Assembly: GCA_900549455.1 (NCBI GenBank)
Contig: UROM01000019.1
Coordinates: 1 to 22,147, forward strand
Direction of reading: 5' to 3'
DNA length: 22,147 nucleotides
From: an uncultured Collinsella sp.
GTDB taxonomy: Bacteria; Actinomycetota; Coriobacteriia; Coriobacteriales; Coriobacteriaceae
Shown here: piece after piece, positions 16,624-22,147 of the stretch
How the letters are laid out: each line of letters begins with the position of its first letter
Numbering within the stretch: position 1 is the stretch's first letter
Made by a program: the position numbers and the translations under genes
The notes under the pieces: model-generated
Seen by the model: only the letters and a program-made list of their open reading frames with translations
The model's database searches: none
What the model was told of the DNA's origin: nothing

Positions 16624-17466
16624 ATGATTGTGTTTTCCGATATGGACGGAACGCTGTTGACGAGCGATAAGCAGATGAGCGATGCAACCTGGGCGATGCT
16701 CGACGAGCTCGCTCAACGCGGGATTGAATTTGTGCCCTGCACGGGACGTCCGCTGTCGGGCATCTTTGAGCCCATACTCGCCCATCCCGCCGTGCACTAC
16801 GCCGTCTGCGCCAATGGCGCCAGCGTCTGGCAGCTCGACGACGACGTGCCCACCGATACCTCACGTGCTACGCGCATTTTGAGCCGACCGCTCGACCGTG
16901 CCATCGCCCACCGCGTCCACAGCATTGCCGCCGGCCACGATGTGACCTTCGATATCTTCGCGGACGGGCAGTGCTTCCTCCCCCGCTCGCTCTACACGCG
17001 CTTGGACGAATTCTGCGGCGGCGACCCCCACATCGCGGCTTCGCTCAAGCGCACACGGACACCGATCGACATGGATATCGACAGCAAGATCGACGAGGTC
17101 GAGACGCTCGAACGCATCGCCATGTACTGGCACGACCCGGCCGATCGCGATGCCATCGCAGCGGAGCTCGACACGCTCGGAGGCATTGAGGTCACGCGTT
17201 CATACGCCATGAATATCGAGGTCATGGGCGAGGGCGCCACCAAGGGAACGGCCCTCACGTGGCTATGCGAGCACCTGGGCGAGCGCCTCGCCGACGCCTG
17301 GGCGTTCGGCGACAACATCAACGACATCCCCATGCTGCAAGCAGCGGGCCACGGCATGGCCATGATCAACGCCGAGCCCGAGGACCGCGAGGCCGCCGAC
17401 GCCATCACCGAATACGACAACGACCACGACGGCGTCGCCCACACCATCATGGCTGCCCTCGCCTAG
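16624..17466 (+). CDS. Cof-type HAD-IIB phosphatase 1
   Basis: This 280-aa HAD-superfamily hydrolase has all four motifs: nucleophile DMDGTLL (D6, D8), the second motif PCTGRP (T40), Lys in GATKGTAL (K207) and the metal-binding GDNINDIPML (229-238). The central cap (about residues 85-190) is of the Cof (C2B) type, which acts on sugar phosphates, phosphorylated cofactors or similar small molecules. The exact substrate cannot be told. AGAAAGGA upstream is its ribosome binding site. Its TAG stop (17464-17466) lies within a stem-loop of the GGGAC-loop family. It is convergent with a second HAD gene of the same type, only about 25% alike by eye. Confidence 0.92.
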   Translation: MIVFSDMDGTLLTSDKQMSDATWAMLDELAQRGIEFVPCTGRPLSGIFEPILAHPAVHYAVCANGASVWQLDDDVPTDTSRATRILSRPLDRAIAHRVHSIAAGHDVTFDIFADGQCFLPRSLYTRLDEFCGGDPHIAASLKRTRTPIDMDIDSKIDEVETLERIAMYWHDPADRDAIAAELDTLGGIEVTRSYAMNIEVMGEGATKGTALTWLCEHLGERLADAWAFGDNINDIPMLQAAGHGMAMINAEPEDREAADAITEYDNDHDGVAHTIMAALA

Positions 17467-17493
17467 TCATTAGGGACGTTCTTGAATGACTAG
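17463..17493 (+). repeat. GGGAC-loop stem-loop, copy B1
   Basis: The perfect 9-bp stem CTAGTCATT/AATGACTAG encloses the loop AGGGACGTTCTTG. The HAD stop codon TAG is part of the stem. A related copy at 18541-18571 is in the opposite orientation. Confidence 0.75.
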
Positions 17494-17497
17494 TCGT

Positions 17498-17539
17498 TGG
17501 GGACAGTCTTCTCGAAAAAGCTGCAAGGACTGTCCCCCA
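17498..17539. repeat. GGGGACAGTC inverted repeat, copy B2
   Basis: TGGGGACAGTC and GACTGTCCCC (C) A are inverted copies (10-11 bp) around a loop of about 19 nt. Here the GGGGAC string is in the stem rather than the loop. It is the middle of three hairpins that fill the gap between two convergent genes. Confidence 0.75.
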
Positions 17540-17542
17540 CTG

Positions 17543-17573
17543 CCGGCAGAAAAGAAACGTCCCCATCTGCCGG
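17543..17573 (-). repeat. GGGAC-loop stem-loop, copy B3
   Basis: The perfect 8-bp stem CCGGCAGA/TCTGCCGG encloses a 15-nt loop. On the minus strand the loop reads TGGGGACGTTTCTTT. It ends one base before the stop of the second HAD gene. Confidence 0.75.
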
Positions 17574-17574
17574 A

Positions 17575-18369
17575 TTAAGCGAGACTCTCCAGCACGCGAC
17601 GGAGCTCCTGCTGGACGGCGTGGTCGCGGTTACAACCCACCACGCGATCGGCCACCGCCTTGAGCGCGGGACGCGCGTTTTCCATCGCGCAGCCCGTGCC
17701 GACAAAGCGAATGATCTCGTAGTCGTTCATCGAGTCGCCAAACGCCATGACCTCGTCGCGTCCAACGTCGTAATGCTCCGCGAGCTGCGCGATGCCCGAG
17801 GCCTTCGATACGCCGGGCTGCATGGCATCGATCCACGCGTTGCCCGAAGGCGCAAAAGTAAAGAGCTGGCCGAGTTCGCGCTGTAGTACGTAAGCGCTGT
17901 CCATAACGGCACCGTCATCGCAAAAGATACTCGCCTTGATGATATTTACGCTGGGATCGGGCAGCTCCCAAATGCGCTCGGCATTGGGAAGGTCCTTATC
18001 GACCTCACGCACGAACTTGCACTCGTCATCGAGCAAGAAGGACTTGGTTCGGTCAAAAAGTGCAAGATGCAGATTGGGAAACGTCGCGACGGCCTGAGCG
18101 AGCTTTCGAATCGCCAGGTGCGAATACACCTCGCGGTCTACCATCTTGCCGTCGGCGTAGACCTGGGCGCCGTTAGCGGCGACAAAGTCCATCTTGTCGC
18201 GAACGGGCGCAAAGAACTCGCACAGGCGGTCGTAACGACGGCCTGACGATGCGGCGAAATGCACGCCATGCTCGTGTAGCGCCAGAATCAGTTCGTAGGT
18301 CTCGGGAGGCACCTGGCCGTTTTCGTCAAGCAACGTGCCGTCCATATCGGATGCAATCAGTTTAAACAT
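17575..18369 (-). CDS. Cof-type HAD-IIB phosphatase 2
   Basis: This 264-aa HAD hydrolase has nucleophile DMDGTLL (D8, D10), SSGRR (S42), Lys in VSKASGI (K189) and metal-binding GDSMNDYEII (211-220). The C2B cap spans about residues 85-180. The N-terminus and GVSKASGIAQLAEHY are typical of the YcsE/Cof class of sugar- or cofactor-phosphate phosphatases; the substrate is undetermined. The AAGGGAG ribosome binding site is seven bases before the ATG but lies in the 3' arm of a long leader hairpin, so translation is probably regulated. Confidence 0.92.
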   Translation of the reverse strand: MFKLIASDMDGTLLDENGQVPPETYELILALHEHGVHFAASSGRRYDRLCEFFAPVRDKMDFVAANGAQVYADGKMVDREVYSHLAIRKLAQAVATFPNLHLALFDRTKSFLLDDECKFVREVDKDLPNAERIWELPDPSVNIIKASIFCDDGAVMDSAYVLQRELGQLFTFAPSGNAWIDAMQPGVSKASGIAQLAEHYDVGRDEVMAFGDSMNDYEIIRFVGTGCAMENARPALKAVADRVVGCNRDHAVQQELRRVLESLA

Positions 18370-18374
18370 AGAAA

Positions 18375-18436
18375 AGCTCCCTTCGGGCTTGATGGAATCG
18401 GACGTATATCCAATTCCAACGTACCCAAAGGGAGCT
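18375..18436 (-). promoter_or_regulatory. Leader hairpin sequestering the HAD2 ribosome binding site
   Basis: On the minus strand, AGCTCCCTT-T-GGG pairs with CCC-G-AAGGGAGCT, and an inner GGAAT-T-GGA pairs with TCC-G-ATTCC, around the loop TATACG. The two interruptions are U-G wobbles on the minus strand but A-C mismatches on the plus strand, so the fold belongs to the minus-strand RNA. The 3' arm contains the ribosome binding site and is followed by TTTTC and the ATG. Candidate ligand-, protein- or temperature-dependent switch, or attenuator. Confidence 0.65.
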
Positions 18437-18439
18437 CAA

Positions 18440-18468
18440 ATAAGACTCCGCGGGCGTAAACGTTACAA
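18440..18468 (-). promoter_or_regulatory. Possible HAD2 promoter
   Basis: On the minus strand TTGTAA (18468-18463), a 17-base spacer and TCTTAT (18445-18440) would start transcription at or just inside the 5' arm of the leader hairpin. Four of six bases match in each box. Confidence 0.4.
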
Positions 18469-18540
18469 GGACCTGGCAAATAGCTCACACATGCTAGAGG
18501 TCCTACGGTCGCGACGCCAGGCGACACGCCACCCCGACGG

Positions 18541-18571
18541 CCAGTCGTTTAAGAACGTCCCCGATGACTAG
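18541..18571 (-). repeat. GGGAC-loop stem-loop, copy B4
   Basis: On the minus strand CTAGTCATC and AACGACTGG pair imperfectly around the loop GGGGACGTTCTTA. It is the closest relative of copy B1. The stem contains the adenine deaminase stop codon TAG (18570-18568). Confidence 0.65.
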
Positions 18572-20388
18572 TCGGCGTAGGTAAAGGTCGTGACGTCGAA
18601 CATGCCCTCGGGGCGAATGCGGAGCGTCGGGATGACCGGCAGGGGCAGGAAGATGATGCCCATGATGGGGTCGAGCGGCGGCTCGATGCCCATGGCACGC
18701 GCCTTGACCATAAAGTCGTCGTGCTGCGCAGCGACATCCTCGGCCGTGCCCTCGCTCATCAGGCCACCGAGCGCCAGCGGAATGCGCGCCACGACCTCGC
18801 CGTTGCGCACCAGCACGTGACCACCTTGGCCCACGGCCTCAACGGCGGCCATCATATCGGCGGCGTTGTCGCCCACGACGCACACGTTGTGCGAGTCGTG
18901 TCCGATCGTCGAGGCGATGGCACCACCCGTGATGGTAAAGCCGCGCACCCAGCCGCGGCCGATATGCTTGCCAACGAGTCCCAGGCCAGCGGGGCCGTCA
19001 CCGTCGGCGCCCTCGGCCTGCAGCGACACGCCGCGGCCGTGGCGCTCGATCAGCATAATGCGGCGCAGGCCCTCGGCGTTCTCGGGGCGAACCATGCCCG
19101 TGATGGCCTTACCCGGCACCACGTCAATCACGGCCTCGCCCGGCTTAAAGGCATAGTCGAATACGTCGAGCGAAAGCTTCGGCAGCTTAACGGAGGCGCG
19201 CAGCTCATCGGCAAGGGCCGCGACCTCGGCCATCTCGGGTGCAATCTCGCCCACAAAAGTGCCGTCCTGTGCCACGAGCGCGCCGGCGGCATACACGCGA
19301 TGCGGAGCCGTGGCAAACGTCAGGTCATTGAGCACCAGCAGGTCGGCACGCTTGCCCGGGGCAATCGCACCGCGGAGCTCGTGCGGGTCGCGGCAGCCGT
19401 GATCCAGGCCAAACGCCTCGGCCGTGGAGAGGGACGCCATAGAGATAGCGACCACGGGGTCGATACCGGCCTCAATCGCCACGCGGCAGGCATTGTCGAT
19501 CATGCCGGACGCAAGCGCATCGGAAGGAGCGCGGTCGTCGGTCGCAAAGCAGCAACGGCGGGCACGGGCAGGATTCTCCAGCAGCATCGGAGACAGATTG
19601 GCCAGGTCATGGCTGCACGTGCCTTCGCGCAGCATCACATACATGCCGCGAGACAGCTTGTCGAGCGCCTCCTCGGGAATCGTCGACTCGTGGTCGGCGA
19701 TAATGCCTGCTGCAGCATAGGCGTTGAGGTCCTTGCCGGCAACGAGCGGGGCATGGCCGTCGACTTGCTTGGACGGCGTCTGGTTAGCGGCATCGATGCG
19801 AGCGCAGGTCTCGGGATCGGCCATAAAAACGCCCGGAAGGTTCATCATTTCGCCCAGGCCAAAGACATCGCCCGGATATTCGGCAAAAAACGCCTGCATA
19901 TCGGCAGCGGTGATGACGGCACCGGCCTGCTCGTCGGGCAGTGCGGGCACGCACGAGGGCATCATGTACTTGATGGAAATAGGAGCGCGACGACCGTCCT
20001 CGATCATAAAGCGCAGGCCGTCGAGCCCCGCCACGTTGGCAATCTCGTGGCTGTCGGCAATGGCAGTAGTGGTACCGCGCGTCGCCGCCATGCGCGCATA
20101 CTCGGCAGGGCGGATGTTCGAAGACTCGATATGCAAGTGTCCGTCAATAAAACCGGGGGCAAGATAGCGGCCCTGGCAATCGATGACCTCGGTAGCCTCA
20201 TACGTACCGGCGGCATCGTCGCGACCATCGTAGAGCACACCGACGATCACGCCATCCTTGACGGCAACACTACCGGGCGCTACGCGTTGGCCGTACACAT
20301 CGACGATCTGCGCGTTGGCAAACAGCGTGTCGACGGGCACGCGACCCTCGGCGGCCTCGATCACAGACCTCATGACCTCAACGGACAT
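18568..20388 (-). CDS. ade: Adenine deaminase
   Basis: This 606-aa amidohydrolase converts adenine to hypoxanthine and ammonia in purine salvage. The metal-binding motif GFIDGHLHIESS (residues 79-90), then ADSHEIANVAG, the LGEMMN segment and the GKRADLLVLND ending of the barrel identify the bacterial Ade family. The C-terminal domain carries the TGGAIASTIGHDSHN motif. The length is normal. The start at 20388 (MSVEVMRS) is supported by AAAGGAG at 20394-20400. The frame is open far upstream, but that stretch contains the leader hairpins and is not coding. A T-tailed hairpin lies directly upstream, suggesting attenuation. Confidence 0.95.
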   Translation of the reverse strand: MSVEVMRSVIEAAEGRVPVDTLFANAQIVDVYGQRVAPGSVAVKDGVIVGVLYDGRDDAAGTYEATEVIDCQGRYLAPGFIDGHLHIESSNIRPAEYARMAATRGTTTAIADSHEIANVAGLDGLRFMIEDGRRAPISIKYMMPSCVPALPDEQAGAVITAADMQAFFAEYPGDVFGLGEMMNLPGVFMADPETCARIDAANQTPSKQVDGHAPLVAGKDLNAYAAAGIIADHESTIPEEALDKLSRGMYVMLREGTCSHDLANLSPMLLENPARARRCCFATDDRAPSDALASGMIDNACRVAIEAGIDPVVAISMASLSTAEAFGLDHGCRDPHELRGAIAPGKRADLLVLNDLTFATAPHRVYAAGALVAQDGTFVGEIAPEMAEVAALADELRASVKLPKLSLDVFDYAFKPGEAVIDVVPGKAITGMVRPENAEGLRRIMLIERHGRGVSLQAEGADGDGPAGLGLVGKHIGRGWVRGFTITGGAIASTIGHDSHNVCVVGDNAADMMAAVEAVGQGGHVLVRNGEVVARIPLALGGLMSEGTAEDVAAQHDDFMVKARAMGIEPPLDPIMGIIFLPLPVIPTLRIRPEGMFDVTTFTYAD

Positions 20389-20408
20389 ACATACTCCTTT
20401 AACCGTAG

Positions 20409-20444
20409 AAAAAAGCTGCGGAGCGGACAGGCCTTCACCGCAGC
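20409..20444 (-). terminator. T-tailed hairpin in the ade leader (attenuator?)
   Basis: On the minus strand GCTGCGG-16nt-CCGCAGC is followed by TTTTTT, 9 bases before the AAAGGAG of ade. A promoter-like TACAAT lies just upstream, so the hairpin would fall in the first 40 nt of the ade transcript. Confidence 0.65.
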
Positions 20445-20516
20445 AAACCAATAGCCATTGTATGCCCAAAAGGAGGCCTCCGATAACACCCCTTCCGCTT
20501 AACGGCACACGCCGCA

Positions 20517-20547
20517 TGGCGCAATGGGAACAGGTTGCTTTGCGCCA
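20517..20547 (+). repeat. GGGAC-loop stem-loop, copy A4
   Basis: The perfect 8-bp stem TGGCGCAA/TTGCGCCA encloses the 15-nt loop TGGGAACAGGTTGCT. Compared with copy A3 (6538-6566), a stem T-A pair is C-G here and the loop keeps the same length. Confidence 0.7.
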
Positions 20548-20600
20548 ATGACAAGGAGTGTCCCAAAGTGACAACAACGGGAGCGCCGATGTTTTGGCAA

Positions 20601-20717
20601 CGACAGCGAGCGGGCCGCATTTGTGACAAGGTGACGTGAAACAAAAGGGCGCTGACCTTCTGGTCGCGCCCTTGAAGTTGAACGTCAGATTGTCCAAATG
20701 CGGCCCGCGCAGCGTCG
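20601..20717. repeat. 117-bp imperfect palindrome
   Basis: Nested inverted repeats run from CGAC/GTCG through GCGGGCCGCATTTG/CAAATGCGGCCCGC (20610-20623 and 20695-20708), GACAA/TTGTC and TGACGT/ACGTCA to the terminator stem AAGGGCGC/GCGCCCTT at the tip. Nearly the whole segment can fold as one rod. It may be a miniature mobile element that now provides the tyrS terminator. Confidence 0.7.
20641..20673 (-). terminator. Rho-independent terminator of tyrS
   Basis: On the minus strand AAGGGCGC-GACC-AGAA-GGTC-A-GCGCCCTT is followed by TTGTTTC. It lies about 75 bases after the tyrS stop, at the tip of the larger palindrome. Confidence 0.75.
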
Positions 20718-20720
20718 GCC

Positions 20721-20748
20721 GGTCCGCCGTTCGGCAGAACGGCGGACC
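20721..20748. repeat. 12-bp perfect hairpin at the tyrS stop
   Basis: GGTCCGCCGTTC and GAACGGCGGACC pair perfectly around GGCA; the last base is shared with the tyrS TAG. There is no T-run, so it may protect or process the mRNA 3' end rather than terminate. Confidence 0.7.
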
Positions 20749-21959
20749 TAAATCAACTTAAAGCCCTTGCGCTTGCCTACGGAGAGGGTGTCGCCCAGCT
20801 TGAGGGCGCTGGGGTCGATGTTGTAGCTCTTGGGAGCCACGGCCTTGCCGTTAATCTTGACACCGCCGCCGTCAATGTCGCGACGGGCCTGGCCGGCGCT
20901 GGCCGAAAGACCCAGGTCCTTGAGCAGGCCGGCGAGGTAGATTTGGCCCTCGTCGTTGACGGTCAGCTCAACATGCTTCTCGGGGAAGTCGGCGAGCTGG
21001 CCCTCCTTGAACACGCGGTCGAACTCGGCCTGGGCCTCGTCGCCGGCACCGGCGCCGTGATAGGTGTCGCACAGGTCGCGGCCCAGAGCGCGCTTGAGCT
21101 CGTAAGGGTCGGCGGAGCCGTCGGCCAAAGCAGCGTCGATCTTGTCGACCTCGGCCGGGGTGAGCGAGCTCGCCAGGCGGTAGTACTTGCCAATCATCTC
21201 GTCAGGGATAGACATGGTCTTGCCGAACATATCCTTGGGCGCGTCGGTCAGGCCGATGTAGTTACCGTAGGACTTGGACATCTTACGGACGCCATCAGTG
21301 CCCTCGAGCAGCGGCATGGTGAGCGCGATCTGGGGCTCCATGCCCATCTTCTCCATGAGCTCACGGCCGGCGAGCAGGTTGAAGAGCTGATCGGTGCCGC
21401 CCATCTCCACGTCGGCCTTGATCTGCACGGAGTCGAAAGCCTGCATCACGGGATACAGGAACTCATGCAGGGCGATCGGCGTCTGAGACTGGTAGCGCTT
21501 GGTAAAGTCGTCGCGCTCGAGAATACGGGCGACGGTGAACTTGGAGCACACCTGCAGCAGACCGGCGAGATCCATCGACAAGATCCAGTCACCGTTGTGC
21601 ACGATGGTTGTCTTCTCGGGATCCAGGATCTTCATGGCCTGGCTCACGTAGGTCTCGGCATTGGCCTCGATCTGCTCCTGCGAAAGCTGCGGACGAGTGG
21701 AGTTCTTGCCCGAGGGATCGCCAATCAGCGCGGTACCGTTGCCGATGATGAGGGTGACGTTGTGGCCCAGGTCCTGGAACTGACGCATCTTGCGCAGCGG
21801 CACGGCATGGCCAAGGTGCAGGTCGGGGCTGGTGGGATCGACGCCGAGCTTGATATTGAGGGGCTCGCCCTTCTCAAGCTTCTTGCGAAGGTCGGCCTCG
21901 GGAACGATCTGCGCGGCGCCCGAGGTGATGATACGCATTTGCTCGTCAACAGACAGCAT
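20748..21959 (-). CDS. tyrS: Tyrosyl-tRNA synthetase
   Basis: This 403-aa class I aminoacyl-tRNA synthetase charges tRNA-Tyr. The HIGH motif is HLGH (residues 48-51), the KMSKS motif is exact (226-230), and the tyrosine pocket GGTDQLFNLLAGRE is clear. A C-terminal S4-like RNA-binding domain (from about 335) contains GLSASAGQARRDIDGGGVKING. Sequence and length fit the TyrRS type that retains KMSKS in full. The start at 21959 has AAAGGAGG about eight bases upstream. A short leader with one hairpin precedes it; no T-box is visible. The upstream partial gene ends 96 bp before. Confidence 0.97.
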   Translation of the reverse strand: MLSVDEQMRIITSGAAQIVPEADLRKKLEKGEPLNIKLGVDPTSPDLHLGHAVPLRKMRQFQDLGHNVTLIIGNGTALIGDPSGKNSTRPQLSQEQIEANAETYVSQAMKILDPEKTTIVHNGDWILSMDLAGLLQVCSKFTVARILERDDFTKRYQSQTPIALHEFLYPVMQAFDSVQIKADVEMGGTDQLFNLLAGRELMEKMGMEPQIALTMPLLEGTDGVRKMSKSYGNYIGLTDAPKDMFGKTMSIPDEMIGKYYRLASSLTPAEVDKIDAALADGSADPYELKRALGRDLCDTYHGAGAGDEAQAEFDRVFKEGQLADFPEKHVELTVNDEGQIYLAGLLKDLGLSASAGQARRDIDGGGVKINGKAVAPKSYNIDPSALKLGDTLSVGKRKGFKLI

Positions 21960-21980
21960 TGGGTATCCTCCTTTTGCTAT

Positions 21981-22033
21981 AGCACCCTCGCCGAAAACGG
22001 CGGTGCTGGAAGTCCATAAACTCTCTTATGATA
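21981..22033 (-). promoter_or_regulatory. tyrS -10 box and leader hairpin
   Basis: On the minus strand TATCAT (22033-22028) is a good -10; the -35 is not clear. The leader of about 60 nt has the hairpin AGCACC-GCCG-TTTT-CGGC-GAG-GGTGCT (22007-21981) ending ten bases before AAAGGAGG. There is no U-run, so it is not a terminator. Confidence 0.45.
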
Positions 22034-22055
22034 ACAAACTGACGCGACGCGGCGC

Positions 22056-22147
22056 CTACGACAGGAAAATCCTCGTCCTGCCGCAAGCGTCGATGGCAAC
22101 TGGCAGACGCGTGCCGTCACGCTCGACCAGATAGCGCACCTGCCGAC
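22056..22147 (-). CDS. C-terminal fragment of an unidentified protein
   Basis: One minus-strand frame is open from the window edge to TAG at 22058-22056 and gives about 29 residues, including RQVRYLVERDGTRLPVAID, then ACGRTRIFLS. Composition and the position just upstream of the tyrS promoter fit the end of a real gene, but the piece is too short to identify. Other frames through the stretch are interrupted or lack character. Confidence 0.4.
   Translation of the reverse strand, partial: RQVRYLVERDGTRLPVAIDACGRTRIFLS

Larger units (their letters stand above)
20389..20747. other. ade upstream / tyrS downstream region
   Basis: This 359-bp non-coding region is dense in structure: an ade leader hairpin, a -10-like TACAAT (20462-20457, minus), one GGGAC-loop element (20517-20547), a long palindrome (20601-20717) with the tyrS terminator at its tip, and a 12-bp hairpin touching the tyrS stop. 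No purine riboswitch core was recognised. Confidence 0.6.

Noticed and set aside
17463..18571. Insertion sequence carrying the second HAD gene
   Set aside because: The flanking inverted repeats are hairpin-type repeats placed at stop codons of neighbouring genes; there is no transposase and the HAD gene has ordinary codon use.
18721..20454. Open frame of about 577 codons on the plus strand opposite adenine deaminase
   Set aside because: Antisense shadow of a clear Ade protein; no ribosome binding site or recognisable motif.
20400..20600. Purine riboswitch for adenine deaminase
   Set aside because: The conserved core of guanine/adenine riboswitches was not found; only a simple T-tailed hairpin is present.
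20389..20697. N-terminal extension of adenine deaminase by about 100 codons
   Set aside because: The frame is open but runs through the T-tailed hairpin, a GGGAC-loop element and part of the palindrome. The strong AAAGGAG before 20388 defines the start.
21960..22055. T-box leader for tyrS
   Set aside because: The leader is only about 60 nt and lacks a T-box sequence and terminator/antiterminator pair.

Overview
The window looks like a contig end from a high-GC Gram-positive gut bacterium of the class Coriobacteriia, most likely Collinsella or a close relative. This is an inference from gene content and style: a split transketolase, an L31 protein with a long Ala/Lys/Glu tail, SecA with a C-terminal zinc tail, and GC-rich coding DNA with AAGGAGG-type ribosome binding sites. 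The first 49 bases are not genomic. They are an Illumina Nextera i7 adapter left on the contig end.

Layout: (1) 50-7072 is conserved chromosome, all on the minus strand: the 5' end of the transketolase C-terminal subunit, the transketolase N-terminal subunit, a YitT-family membrane protein, prfB, secA (whose stop overlaps the prfB start) and rpmE with a structured leader. (2) 7297-14571 is an accessory island bounded by a 64-bp direct repeat (62/64 identical). It holds a minus-strand cluster of a two-module ABC permease, an ABC ATPase, a permease-ATPase fusion and a small secreted peptide gene broken by a frameshift. A divergent DUF2975/HTH pair follows, then the catalytic half of a tyrosine recombinase whose N-terminal part has been replaced by the HTH gene. 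(3) 14572-22147 is again conserved chromosome: an ACT-domain protein and citrate synthase (plus), two convergent HAD phosphatases, adenine deaminase and tyrosyl-tRNA synthetase (minus), and a last partial gene.

The most interesting parts are as follows. First, the island: a secreted peptide with a lactococcin-972-like SNYxH segment sits beside a duplicated ABC system and a DUF2975/HTH regulator pair. It resembles a bacteriocin production/immunity or peptide-stress cassette carried on a decayed integrative element. Second, a family of intergenic stem-loops has unrelated stems but a shared loop containing (G)GGGAC followed by a T-rich stretch. Copies occur singly and in clusters after the stop codons of three genes and upstream of secA and ade, and one pair of copies shows a compensatory stem change. 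Third, several minus-strand genes (yitT, ade, the second HAD gene) have a hairpin squeezed directly against or over the ribosome binding site, which suggests leader-based control.

The functional calls for the conserved genes are firm. The island's function, its mobility and the regulatory readings of the hairpins are inference from sequence alone.
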